In this document: positions 7,430-16,203 of the stretch, one piece after another | Layout: each line of letters starts with the position of its first letter | Position numbering within the stretch: the stretch's first letter is position 1 | Position numbers and translations under genes: made by a program | NCBI GenBank assembly: GCA_017441605.1 | Contig: JAFRXD010000098.1 | Location: 34,900-98,899 of the forward strand | DNA: 64,000 bases | Source of the DNA: Thermoguttaceae bacterium | GTDB taxonomy: Bacteria; Planctomycetota; Planctomycetia; Pirellulales; Thermoguttaceae | Reading direction: 5' to 3' | The notes under the pieces: generated by a model | What the model saw: the letters and a program-made list of their open reading frames with translations, nothing else | Databases searched by the model: none | What the model was told of the DNA's origin: nothing

Positions 7430-9520
7430 CTACCCCGCCGGTTTCCACCGAACGACGCTCGCCTGAACGATCTTCGTCGCGGAGTCGACCTCGTCGAACG
7501 AAAGAAACGTCGCGTCGGGAAGCGCGTCGCGCGTCAAATCGCGCAAGGCGCGACGATAGCTCGCGTCGACCAGGGCGACCTGGGGCGCCCCCAATTCCTC
7601 CAGTTCTCGGAACGAGTCGCGCAGCGCGCTAGTCAGCGCTTTGATCGCGCCCGGCGCGAGAGTTAGCGTCGGAGCGCCCGAACTCGACGCGCCGAGCGAC
7701 GTCGAAAGCTCGTCCTCCGCCTCGGGCTCCAGCATCGCGACCCGAAGTTCCCCGTCCTCGTTCCGATAGCGAGCCGACAACTGCCGCGCCGAGCGCGCGC
7801 GAACCGACTCCAGCGCTCGATAGGCGCTCGCGCTCGGTTCGAGCGTTTCCAAATCGCTCAGCGTCTCCAGAATCGCGTCGAGCCGTCGTATCGAAACCCG
7901 CTCGCTCAACATAAGTTTCAAAACGGTCTGGATTCTCGCCAATCGCGCGGACGAGTCGCTTCCGGACTCCCCGAGCGCCTCGTCGACGAGAGTCGGCGAC
8001 GTCTCGCGCAACCGTTCGACGAGCCGCTTGGTTCCGTCGCGGGTCAGCAAATTGGCGGCCTCGCGCCTCGCGACCTCGAGCGTCGTTTTCTCTAAAACGT
8101 CCCCGGGCGACCAAAGCTCGAACCCGCGTCGATCCGCCTCGTCGCGAAGCGCCTCGTCGATCCAATAAGCGACGGCGCCGCTCCCGGGGGCGGTCGTTTG
8201 AATCCCCTTGAGCGAACCGGCGGAATAGGGCGTCGAAACGGCGAGCGCCATATTCGGGTACGCGACTCCGTTCGCGACTTCGTCCCCGTTGACTTTGACG
8301 CGAAAACGATTCTCGTCGAGCTCGCTCGAATCGCGAATCTTCACTTTCGGCAAGACGAACCCCAACTCGGACGCGATCGTTCGACGAACGGCGCGCGTTC
8401 GATCGGGCAAAGTCGGTCCCGTCTCCGGATTCGCGATCGGAATCAGCCCGACTCCGATTTCCAGTTCCATCGGATCGACCGACATATAGCGCTCCGCGTC
8501 GTCCTCGTCGTCGCGCGCTTTTTTCCCGGTCGTCTCGCCGGTTCCGGAGCGCTCGGAGGTCGCTTTTTCTCGATCGCCGCCCTTTCGCCCCAGCGCCCAA
8601 GCGAGCGCGAAACAGCCGAGAGCCAGCGCGAGCAGCGGAACCGTCGGAAGCCCGGCGAACGACATAACGACCAGAAAAACCCCGACGAATCCGAGAACGA
8701 GCGGTTTCCCGAACGTCTGGCGCAGCGCGACTTCCGACACGTTTTGCGATCGCGACGACCGCGCCGCGAGCAACCCCGCCGCCAGAGAGATAAGGAACGC
8801 GGGCACTTGCGAAACGAGCCCGTCCCCGATCGTCAATTTGGAAAAGAGCGAGACCGACTCCCCGAGCGACATATGCCGCTGAAAAACTCCAATGCAGAAC
8901 CCGCCGAGCAAATTGACCGCCACGATAACGAGCCCCGCGATCGCGTCCCCGCGGACGAACTTGCTCGCGCCGTCCATCGCCCCGAAGAAATCCGCCTGTT
9001 CCGAAAGTTCCTCGCGAGCGGCGCGCGCTTGTTCGTCGGTGATGTTCCCCGCGTTCAGATCGAAATCGATCGCCGACTGCCGCCCCGGCATGGCGTCGAG
9101 CGCGAATCGCGCGGAAACCTCGCTAATGCGCGTCGCCCCTTTGGTGATCACGACGAACTGGACGACGATAAAGATCAAAAAGATCACCGCCCCGACGACG
9201 ATATTGTCCCCCGCCACGAAACGGCTGAACGCGTCGATCACCCGACCCGCGTCCCCTTGTGTCAGGATGAGCCGCGTCGTCGACACGTTCAACACGAGTC
9301 GAAACAGCGTCGTCGCGAGCAGAACCGTCGGAAACGCGCTGAACTCGAGCGGTTTGCGGACGAAAAAGACCGAAAGAAAGATCGTCGCCGAAAGCGCCAG
9401 ATTAATCGATAAGAGCAGATCCATCAGCCCGTTGGGCAGACGGAAAAGGAGCGCCAAAACGCTGAGAATCGCAAAACATGGGAGCGCCGCCTCCCGCCAA
9501 TGGAATCGCTTTTCGTTCAT
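7430..9520 (-). CDS. flhA: flagellar/type III export gate protein FlhA
   Basis: 696 residues, the normal FlhA length. The first 320 residues carry about eight membrane helices. The family signature RFALDAMPGRQSAIDFDLNA is near residue 140, and LTIGDGLVSQVPAFLISLAAG further on is also conserved. A linker rich in charged residues leads into the cytoplasmic domain, which ends in WKPAG. It forms the nonameric gate of the flagellar secretion system in the inner membrane. SctV of injectisomes is the alternative, but the signature and length favour FlhA. No flhB, fli or flg gene is nearby, so it stands alone in this window. The ATG at 9520 has only a weak ribosome site (ACGGGCGG), directly behind a terminator of the previous gene. 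Confidence 0.88.
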   Translation of the reverse strand: MNEKRFHWREAALPCFAILSVLALLFRLPNGLMDLLLSINLALSATIFLSVFFVRKPLEFSAFPTVLLATTLFRLVLNVSTTRLILTQGDAGRVIDAFSRFVAGDNIVVGAVIFLIFIVVQFVVITKGATRISEVSARFALDAMPGRQSAIDFDLNAGNITDEQARAAREELSEQADFFGAMDGASKFVRGDAIAGLVIVAVNLLGGFCIGVFQRHMSLGESVSLFSKLTIGDGLVSQVPAFLISLAAGLLAARSSRSQNVSEVALRQTFGKPLVLGFVGVFLVVMSFAGLPTVPLLALALGCFALAWALGRKGGDREKATSERSGTGETTGKKARDDEDDAERYMSVDPMELEIGVGLIPIANPETGPTLPDRTRAVRRTIASELGFVLPKVKIRDSSELDENRFRVKVNGDEVANGVAYPNMALAVSTPYSAGSLKGIQTTAPGSGAVAYWIDEALRDEADRRGFELWSPGDVLEKTTLEVARREAANLLTRDGTKRLVERLRETSPTLVDEALGESGSDSSARLARIQTVLKLMLSERVSIRRLDAILETLSDLETLEPSASAYRALESVRARSARQLSARYRNEDGELRVAMLEPEAEDELSTSLGASSSGAPTLTLAPGAIKALTSALRDSFRELEELGAPQVALVDASYRRALRDLTRDALPDATFLSFDEVDSATKIVQASVVRWKPAG

Positions 9521-9532
9521 ACCGCCCGTCGC

Positions 9533-9566
9533 AAAAAAAACGCCGCGCTCTCGAACGGAGCGCGGC
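9533..9566 (-). terminator. intrinsic terminator after the protease gene
   Basis: On the minus strand: GCCGCGCTC, loop, GAGCGCGGC (perfect nine-base stem, 9566-9542) followed by eight T (9540-9533). It ends transcription of the protease gene and lies only 13 bases before the flhA start. Confidence 0.85.
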
Positions 9567-9598
9567 TAACGATCGCTCGACCCGGGCAGTATAGCGTT

Positions 9599-11458
9599 TC
9601 AGGCGTTCGAGCGCAAGCGCGATTCTCGCCTTTTCTCGCGCCTTTCTCGTCTCTCGCGCCCCGTTTCCCCGTTGAGAAATCGCGTCGCGAAGAAGAAGAC
9701 GAAGAACACCGCCGTCGCCATAAAGTACGTCGCCAAATCGGACGTCCGCTTCTTCTCGACGCCGGTTTTGGTCGACTCTTCCTCGACCTTCTCGTCTTCC
9801 GAAGGCGCGGCGCTCGGCTCGGTCGCGGGCGGAATTTCTTTCGCCTTCGCGTCCTCGGAAGCGTCGGCGCTCTCGGTTCCCGCGACGACCTTCGGCGGCT
9901 CGGGCTCTTGAGCGCTCTCGACCGGCTTGGCGGGCGCCTCCTCGGGACGAGCTTGAGCCTCGGCGGGGCTCGGCGCGTCGCTGGACGCGGCGAACGACGC
10001 CGTTCTGAAGACGGGCGTCGGAGACTCCGACGCGTCTTTGCCGGCGCTCGCCCGAGGTTCGACGACCTCGACCTCCTCCGACTTCGCGGCCTTGCGTCGC
10101 GCGCTCTCCGCGACTCGCTCCCCGTAGGAGTCGAGCGCCGCGGCGAAACGATCGTCGATCACCTCGGGCGAAAGAGAATTGGTCGCTTTTTGACGAACGA
10201 TAAACGTCGGGGAATAGAGCGGCGGCGACGGCGGGACGTCCAAGCCGTTCTTTGTGAAAAACGCCAGCGACGCGTTCCTCACGAATTCGACCGCCCCCTT
10301 GCGGTCGACCTTGCGGAAATCTTTCGCGGGCTCGGACGAGAGCCGTCCGTAAATCGGTCGCGTGGAAACGGGATAAGGTCCCTGATCCGTCCAAAGTTTG
10401 CCCATCGGAATTTCGGAATCCTTGGCGACGGGGCAATCGGTCGGCGGCGCGAACGGAATTCTGAAGAAGTCCAACTTAGCGGTTCCCGCTTCCTCGCGCG
10501 CGATTCGCTCGCTCGCGTAGAGTTCGGACGAGCGCAAAATCGCCTGCATTAGGAAACTGTGGAGCCGCTCGCAGGCGGTTCCCATCGTGCACTTGCCGTC
10601 GGAGCCCCAGAGAATCCCCGCGATTTCCCCGTAGCGATTAAAAATCGGACCCCCGGAGTCGCCCTGCCGCACGCCTTGGCTTATCGAAAGCGTCTCGTAA
10701 AGCGCGTCCGATTTTGGATCCGCCCCCGAGGCGCGCGGCGCGACCGCGCTGTATTTCTTCGTCTGACCTTGAGCGATTTCCGTCGGTTTCCCGTCGATCT
10801 CTTCCACGTCGTCAGGATTAACTAGCGCGACGAAGTTCGTCAATTTCCCCATCTTCATCTGGAAGTCGGCCAAATCGTTCGCCTGACCGTATCCTCCGAC
10901 CCAGAAAACGTCGTTGATGCGAGGCCGCTCCAGAGATATCGGCAGAGGAAAAACGTCGTTCGGACGCGGAATCAGAAGCGCCGCCAAATCCCAAGTTTCG
11001 TCGCGTAGAATAACCCGCGCGGGGTAGCGAACCCCGTTCGGAAACGCTACTTCGACCGAATCGGTCGCCTCGCTCACCACGTGCCAATTCGTCAACACGA
11101 CGCCCAATTCGCGACGCTCCGCCACATAAGTCCCCGTCCCGTAAAAGAAAGGAACCGTTTGCGCCCCGTCCTCGCGGACCTTGATCGGCGCCTGACCGAC
11201 GATTTTTACCACCGCCGGAAAATACGTCTGCACCCCGCGCGCGTCGCGCCGGAAAGGATCGGTTTCTTTGCCCGACGCCTTGTCGACCTCCCGCGAGGCG
11301 CTCGACGCGACCGCGGGATCGGGACGCGTCGCGCCCAATCCCTCGCTTCGCTCCTCGGCGAAGACTCCGCGACAAATGGGCGCCGCCAAGAACAGGGCGC
11401 AAAAAAGCGCCGCGAATGCGCGCGGCGCGGCCGATTGTTTCGAAAGAATCTTTTTCAA
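9599..11458 (-). CDS. exported trypsin-like serine protease with C-terminal membrane anchor
   Basis: 619 residues from a TTG at 11458 with GAGG five bases upstream. This start gives the signal peptide MKKILSKQSAAPRAFAALF...GVFA. An open frame continues to 11581 but adds only arginine-rich sequence. The protease triad is visible: His in LTNWHVVSEA, Asp in TWDLAAL and Ser in RQGDSGGPIFN, as in S1 trypsin-like peptidases. About residues 430-560 are proline/alanine/glutamate-rich. Near the end, YFMATAVFFVFFFATRFLNG is a membrane helix followed by a very basic tail (RERRERREKRRESR). It probably sits in the periplasm, tethered at its C-terminus. There is no PDZ domain, unlike the HtrA gene at 44115. 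Confidence 0.8.
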   Translation of the reverse strand: MKKILSKQSAAPRAFAALFCALFLAAPICRGVFAEERSEGLGATRPDPAVASSASREVDKASGKETDPFRRDARGVQTYFPAVVKIVGQAPIKVREDGAQTVPFFYGTGTYVAERRELGVVLTNWHVVSEATDSVEVAFPNGVRYPARVILRDETWDLAALLIPRPNDVFPLPISLERPRINDVFWVGGYGQANDLADFQMKMGKLTNFVALVNPDDVEEIDGKPTEIAQGQTKKYSAVAPRASGADPKSDALYETLSISQGVRQGDSGGPIFNRYGEIAGILWGSDGKCTMGTACERLHSFLMQAILRSSELYASERIAREEAGTAKLDFFRIPFAPPTDCPVAKDSEIPMGKLWTDQGPYPVSTRPIYGRLSSEPAKDFRKVDRKGAVEFVRNASLAFFTKNGLDVPPSPPLYSPTFIVRQKATNSLSPEVIDDRFAAALDSYGERVAESARRKAAKSEEVEVVEPRASAGKDASESPTPVFRTASFAASSDAPSPAEAQARPEEAPAKPVESAQEPEPPKVVAGTESADASEDAKAKEIPPATEPSAAPSEDEKVEEESTKTGVEKKRTSDLATYFMATAVFFVFFFATRFLNGETGRERRERREKRRESRLRSNA

Positions 11459-11804
11459 TGCGTCCTCGATGCGATGCGAACGCAAAACCCCTTGCGAAGC
11501 GCGCCCGCGTTCCGACGCGCTCGGTCGAGAAACTCGCCGTATCGCGAACTCGACCCCATCATTATAATCGGCCGTTTCCAACTCGAGTCGCCCTTTTTGA
11601 CGCCGAGAGCGCTTTTTTCTCTAACCGAGCCCTCGCGCGACCGGTTAAATCGACAGAAATTCGCCAATTTAGCGCCCTTTTTTCGTCGAATCCTCGGTTA
11701 TCCCGATTGCCGCGCGGAAATTTGCCGATAAAACGAAAGATATAGAGAGCCTTCTTTTTGGGAAGGCGAGATTTCAACGTATCGAACAAAGAGGAAAGAT
11801 TGTC

Positions 11805-12917
11805 GTGAAGAAGATTCTTCTCGCCATGTTGTGCGTCGCGACGCTCGCGGGAGCTTTCGTCGTCGGATGCAAAAGAGAGCGCCCCCGCAACTTTTTCAAC
11901 GTGTCCTACGATCCCACGCGCGAACTCTACGAAGACTACAATAAGATGTTCGCCCAACATTGGCTCGACAAGACCGGCGAAACGATCGAGGTCGAGAAGA
12001 ACAACGGCGGTTCCGGGGCTCAAGCGCGCGCCGTGAAATCGGGGCTCGAGGCCGACGTCGTAACCCTCGCCCTCGCCTCCGACGTCGACGTCGTGGCGTC
12101 CGCCGGGCTCTTCGCCGAGGGAACGACCGATCCCAATTCCGATTCCTACTGGCAAAAAAAATTCCCTAACAACAGCTGCCCCTACACCTCCACGATCGTC
12201 ATTCTCGTTCGCGAGGGGAACCCGAAAAATATCAAGGATTGGGACGATCTCGCGCGACCCGACGTCAAAGTCGTCACGCCCAATCCGAAAACCTCGGGCG
12301 GAGCGCGCTGGAACTATCTCGTCCTCTGGGGATACGAGCTTGATCGCGCCCTCGCCGACGACGGCGGGCTCGACGCGCTCATCGCCGGCAAGATCGACCA
12401 AGCGAAGGTCGACGCCGCCCAGAAGCAAGCCTACGACTTCACCGAGAAAGTCTTTATGAACGCGTTCCAGCAAGGAATGCAAACCGGCGCCCGCGGCGCC
12501 ACCGACGACTTCGTTAAAAACGGCGTCGGCGACGCGTTTCTCGCCTGGGAAAACGAGGCGATTCTCGCAAAAGAGTTCTCCGGATCCTCCTTCGAGATCG
12601 TTACCCCGAAACTCTCGATCAAGGCGGAGCCGCCCGTCGCGATCGTCGACAAAGTCGTCGATAAAAAGGGAACGCGCGATATCGCCGAAGAGTACCTGAA
12701 CTACATGTACGAGCCCGAGGCCCAAGAGCTCATCGCCAAGCGGCACTATCGCCCGTTCAACCAAGAAATCTTGGCGAAGTATTCCGACGTCTTCCCCGAA
12801 ACGAAGCTCTTCTCGATCGACGAGGTCTTCGGCGGTTGGGTCAAAGCTCAGAAAGAGCATTTCGACGACGGCGGCTTCTTCGATAAGATGCAGACCAAGT
12901 TCGCGAACCAACAATAA
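11805..12917 (+). CDS. sulfate ABC transporter substrate-binding lipoprotein (Sbp/CysP-like)
   Basis: 370 residues. The N-terminal signal ends in a lipobox (FVVGC), so it is a membrane-tethered binding protein. Family features are FFNVSYDPTRELYEDYN at the start of the mature part, NGGSGAQARAVKSGLEADVVTLAL, KTSGGARWNYL and the C-terminal EYLNYMYEPEAQELIAKRHYRPFN. In the family it delivers sulfate or thiosulfate to the CysTWA importer. The start is a GTG at 11805 with GAGGAAAG nine bases before it. The permease gene follows after 24 bases. Sbp and CysP cannot be separated by eye, so no symbol is given. Confidence 0.88.
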   Translation: MKKILLAMLCVATLAGAFVVGCKRERPRNFFNVSYDPTRELYEDYNKMFAQHWLDKTGETIEVEKNNGGSGAQARAVKSGLEADVVTLALASDVDVVASAGLFAEGTTDPNSDSYWQKKFPNNSCPYTSTIVILVREGNPKNIKDWDDLARPDVKVVTPNPKTSGGARWNYLVLWGYELDRALADDGGLDALIAGKIDQAKVDAAQKQAYDFTEKVFMNAFQQGMQTGARGATDDFVKNGVGDAFLAWENEAILAKEFSGSSFEIVTPKLSIKAEPPVAIVDKVVDKKGTRDIAEEYLNYMYEPEAQELIAKRHYRPFNQEILAKYSDVFPETKLFSIDEVFGGWVKAQKEHFDDGGFFDKMQTKFANQQ

Positions 12918-12941
12918 CCTCGCGCCGCGCGAAGGATCGCC

Positions 12942-13874
12942 ATGAGACTCGTTCAACGAAGCGTTATCCCCGGTTTTAACATCACGATGGGATTCACGAT
13001 CACCTATCTTTGTCTGATCGTGCTGATCCCGTTGTCCGGTCTGTTCGTGGTCGCGTCGAGCGAATCGTTCGAACACATTAAGGAGGTTATGTCGACCGTT
13101 ATTGTGAAGCGCGCGTTCTATCTGACGTTTCGCGCGTCCTTTATCGCGGCGGTCGTCAACGCGTTTTTCGGGCTGATCATCGCCTGGTGCATCGTCCGCT
13201 ACCGGTTCCCGGGGCGACGTTTCCTCGACGCGCTCGTCGACTTGCCTTTCGCCCTCCCGACCGCCGTCTCCGGCATCGCCTTGGCGCGCCTCTACTCCGA
13301 CTCCGGGTGGATCGGGCGCCACCTTACCGAAAACGGCGGCGCGACCCGCGCCGTAAGAGCCCTCGGCGATTGGGCGAGCGGCTTGGGGGTTCCCGTCCTT
13401 TCCGACTGGGGGCAAAAGTTGGCGGAAGTCCAATCGTTGACCGTCTTCCACACCGAGTTCGGAATAACGCTCGCGCTCATTTTTATCGGGCTGCCGTTCG
13501 TGATTCGCTCGTTGCAACCCGCGATCGAGGAATTGGATCAAGAGACCGAGGAAGCCGCCGCCAGCTTGGGCGCGTCCCGTTGGCAGACGTTCCGACGCGT
13601 CCTCTTCCCCGCCATTCTCCCCGCGCACATTAGCGGGTTCGCGATGGCGTTCGCGCGAGCGCTCGGAGAATACGGAACCGTCATATTCATCGGCGGTTGC
13701 GTGGCGGGCAAAACCCAGACGATCTCCAACGTCATCTACGACGCCGCCGAGGCCAACAATATCGCCGCCGCCGCGATCGTCGCCACCGCCGCTCTGCTCG
13801 CCTCGTTCGCGATCCTGCTGCTCATCAACTTGGTTCAGGTCTGGACGAACCGGCGCTACGCCCCCGCCGAGTAG
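12942..13874 (+). CDS. cysT: sulfate ABC transporter permease CysT
   Basis: 310 residues with six hydrophobic segments of the MetI-like permease fold. FNITMGFTITYLCLIVLIPL at the start and the coupling loop EEAAASLGASRWQTFRRVLFPAILP are typical of CysT (CysU). It would form the inner-membrane channel with CysW and be driven by CysA. Neither cysW nor cysA follows. A terminator comes 18 bases after the stop and the next gene is convergent, so the operon here holds only the binding protein and this permease. The partners must be elsewhere or lost. Confidence 0.87.
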   Translation: MRLVQRSVIPGFNITMGFTITYLCLIVLIPLSGLFVVASSESFEHIKEVMSTVIVKRAFYLTFRASFIAAVVNAFFGLIIAWCIVRYRFPGRRFLDALVDLPFALPTAVSGIALARLYSDSGWIGRHLTENGGATRAVRALGDWASGLGVPVLSDWGQKLAEVQSLTVFHTEFGITLALIFIGLPFVIRSLQPAIEELDQETEEAAASLGASRWQTFRRVLFPAILPAHISGFAMAFARALGEYGTVIFIGGCVAGKTQTISNVIYDAAEANNIAAAAIVATAALLASFAILLLINLVQVWTNRRYAPAE

Positions 13875-13891
13875 CGCCACCATTTTTCCGT

Positions 13892-13933
13892 AAAAAAACG
13901 CCTCGAATCCGCTTGGGGTTCGGGGCGTTTTTT
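13892..13933. terminator. bidirectional terminator between cysT and the hydrolase gene
   Basis: AAAAAAA-CGCCTCGAA, loop, TTCGGGGCG-TTTTTT. A nine-base stem with A-run and T-run on the two sides, so it can serve the converging genes on both strands. Confidence 0.85.
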
Positions 13934-13972
13934 CTTTGGCGTTTCAATTTGCCGCTAGCGATCGTCGCGCGA

Positions 13973-15967
13973 CTACTTGACGAACTTCCCGATCTTGGTC
14001 AGATACCCGACCAAATCGTCGATATCGAAGTCGTTCAGAACCCCGTGGATCCCGTTCGCCATCGGAATCGGTCCAAACGGCTTCTCCAACTGAGACTCCC
14101 AAGTGGGGAGCTCGCCGATCAACTCGACCGACTCGAACAGTTCCGGTTCGGCGATCGCCGCGACCAGCGCGACCGTTCCCGCCCAGCCTTCCGCTTGCAG
14201 CTTAATCTTGGCGCCCGTCTTTTCGCGATAGTATTTCGCGACCGCGATCAGGTCGTCGGTTCGCAGCCCGACGTAGCACTCGCGAAGCACGTAGGCCAAG
14301 CAGCAGTCGGATCCGTCGTTTCCGAAATGCGCGTGGTTGTAGTAGGTTCGCCCGTTCGCCTTCGTGTCGCCGTAGCCGCGAAGCTCGACCGCCGCGATTT
14401 TCCCGCAATTCTCCGCGGAGAACGCGGCGTTGGTCGCCTCGGAGGTTCGACCCTGATCGCTAACGCGGATCGTCAGCTCGTCGAATTTCTCGTCGGCGCC
14501 AAAGTTGACGCGCGTCGGGAGATAGATCTTAGAATCGGTCTCGAAGACGACGTCGTTCCCTTCCTCGGCGACGACTTTCGCCTCGGGAGACGCGTCGCGA
14601 ACGAGCGCGCGGGTTCGAACGAGCTTCGCCGCCGCCTCGGGCGAAATATCGACCCACTTCTTCTGGCGCTCCGGCTTAAGCGCGAGCGCGAGTTCCAAGT
14701 TCAGCTCGCGCGAGGTCTTCGCGCCGGGGAGCGCCATCACGTTCTTCGCGTCTTTGAGCGAGCGAATTTCCTCGTCGTCGAGCAACGGTTGGTCGTGCTC
14801 GACGATCTCGTCGTTGCGACCGCAGAACCAAAGAAGCGCCCAGCGAATCGTCGCGACCCGCGCCTCTTCAGAGTATCCGTGCTCGTCGTCTTTCTCGACG
14901 ATCGAGATCCGGTTGGAGTAGTTCAAGCGCGAGAACATGCGAGCGGCGTAGCGATAGGAGCGCCAGCCGTCGTCGCAATTGAAGAAGTCCTTCGTCGCGC
15001 AGCACATCAACGTCGGCATGGGCGCGCGGAGGAACAGGTAGTCCGCGTGGTCCATTCCGAACGCGAGCTGTCCGAAAATGTTCTGCTCGCCGTCCTGCGG
15101 GCCGAGATTGTGCGTCAAGTCGTTAAAGAACGTGCAAATATAGCACGACGGAGCCGCGAGCGCGATCCGCTCGTCGAGGTTCATGATATAGGACGTTTGC
15201 GTCCCGCCCCCGCTCGTGCCGCACACTCCGATTTTATCGCCGACAATGTCCGGGCGGCTTTGCAGGTAATCGATCGCGCGCATGCCGTCCCAAACCTCGA
15301 ACGTCGCGCAGTTGCGACCGACGAGAACCGCTCCCGCCTGCACGAGATTGTGCGCCGGAACCGTCATCGTGACGGGGTCGCCTTTTTCGTTCACGTACTG
15401 GAACCGCTCCCCTTGGTCGATCGGATCGACGACGAACGCCGCCAAACCGTTGACCGCCGCGAGAATTCCTATCCCTTGATAGTTCTCGTACGCCTTTCCG
15501 TTCGCCGAGTGCCCGCAAACCACGAGCATCGCCGGGTAAGGCCCCTTGAACCGATCTTCCGTCGGCAGGAACAGCGTTCCGGTAACGTAAACCCCCGGAA
15601 TACTTTCAAAGAGCACGTTCTCGTAGCGATACTTCTCCTTCGCGCCTTGACCGGTAATCTTCGCGTTGAGAGGGGTTCGTTCCCACATCGGACCGAGCGC
15701 TTCTCGGAAAGCCGCCAGCCGCGCTTTCTGATACTTTTCGACGTCCTCTTTCGTCTCGACCGCCTCGTAGTCCGCGATCCACTTCTGCTCCGCTTGGGCG
15801 ATTTCGTCGAAGAATTTCGAGCGCATCATCGCCTCGGGATTTTCGCACAACCCTTTTTTCACAAGGATCGAGTCCTCCGCGCGACCGACGCTCGCCGCGC
15901 AAAGACCCGCGGCGACGCAGAGCGCCAACCCGAATATCCGAGACGCCATTCTAATTCGTTGCTTCAT
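13973..15967 (-). CDS. secreted alpha/beta hydrolase, acetyl-xylan-esterase-like
   Basis: 664 residues with a signal peptide ending in VGRA. The hydrolase core begins around residue 120 (GVYVTGTLFLPTEDRFKGPYPAMLVVCGHSANGKAYENYQGIGI). The nucleophile elbow is GVCGTSGGGTQT, and the candidate His lies in EKDDEHGYSEEA. This matches the 'acetylxylan esterase / dienelactone hydrolase-like' enzymes common in polysaccharide-degrading Planctomycetota, and the substrate is unknown. The C-terminal 300 residues form a second alpha/beta-like region without clear motifs. The ATG at 15967 has GGAG eight bases upstream and is preferred over the TTG two codons earlier. Single-gene unit. Confidence 0.75.
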   Translation of the reverse strand: MKQRIRMASRIFGLALCVAAGLCAASVGRAEDSILVKKGLCENPEAMMRSKFFDEIAQAEQKWIADYEAVETKEDVEKYQKARLAAFREALGPMWERTPLNAKITGQGAKEKYRYENVLFESIPGVYVTGTLFLPTEDRFKGPYPAMLVVCGHSANGKAYENYQGIGILAAVNGLAAFVVDPIDQGERFQYVNEKGDPVTMTVPAHNLVQAGAVLVGRNCATFEVWDGMRAIDYLQSRPDIVGDKIGVCGTSGGGTQTSYIMNLDERIALAAPSCYICTFFNDLTHNLGPQDGEQNIFGQLAFGMDHADYLFLRAPMPTLMCCATKDFFNCDDGWRSYRYAARMFSRLNYSNRISIVEKDDEHGYSEEARVATIRWALLWFCGRNDEIVEHDQPLLDDEEIRSLKDAKNVMALPGAKTSRELNLELALALKPERQKKWVDISPEAAAKLVRTRALVRDASPEAKVVAEEGNDVVFETDSKIYLPTRVNFGADEKFDELTIRVSDQGRTSEATNAAFSAENCGKIAAVELRGYGDTKANGRTYYNHAHFGNDGSDCCLAYVLRECYVGLRTDDLIAVAKYYREKTGAKIKLQAEGWAGTVALVAAIAEPELFESVELIGELPTWESQLEKPFGPIPMANGIHGVLNDFDIDDLVGYLTKIGKFVK

Positions 15968-16103
15968 TATCAAACTCCGTTGACGACCTTAAAATTCTCG
16001 TCGCGGTCGACCCGCGCCGTCCAACGTCATTATAACAAATCCCAAAACGAAAAAAAACGACCTATCCGAAAAAACTTCCCCCCCTCGTTCCGCCCCCGCG
16101 GAC

Positions 16104-16131
16104 TTGACGCCAACGCGATTTTGGGTAGAAA
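16104..16131 (+). promoter_or_regulatory. promoter of the exopolysaccharide operon
   Basis: TTGACG (16104-16109), 16-base spacer, TAGAAA (16126-16131), about 70 bases before wecA. A terminator-like hairpin lies between this promoter and the start codon. Confidence 0.45.
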
Positions 16132-16154
16132 TAGTAGAACGGGAATCGAAGAGG

Positions 16155-16193
16155 AGCCCGGTCGATTCCGGGTTTTGCGGCTCGGGCTTTTTT
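16155..16193 (+). terminator. terminator-like hairpin in the wecA leader
   Basis: AGCCCG (16155-16160) pairs with CGGGCT (16183-16188) and is followed by a T-run. An alternative smaller hairpin (CCCGG/CCGGG) lies inside. It ends ten bases before the GTG start, which has no clear ribosome site. It could be an attenuator of the operon or the end of a short leader RNA. Confidence 0.45.
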
Positions 16194-16203
16194 AGTTGCG
16201 TTC

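Noticed and set aside
11562..13883. 773-residue minus-strand open frame
   Set aside because: It is the mirror of the sulfate binding protein and cysT genes. Its composition (Asp/Gly/Arg/Val-rich, no motif) is what antisense frames give in this GC-rich codon style.
16155..16193. possible tRNA or T-arm (GGTCGATTCCGGG)
   Set aside because: No acceptor, D or anticodon arm can be drawn around it; a leader hairpin explains it better.
13697..16195. 832-residue plus-strand open frame
   Set aside because: Antisense to the alpha/beta hydrolase gene and extends into the promoter region; Arg/Val/Asp-rich shadow without any family motif.
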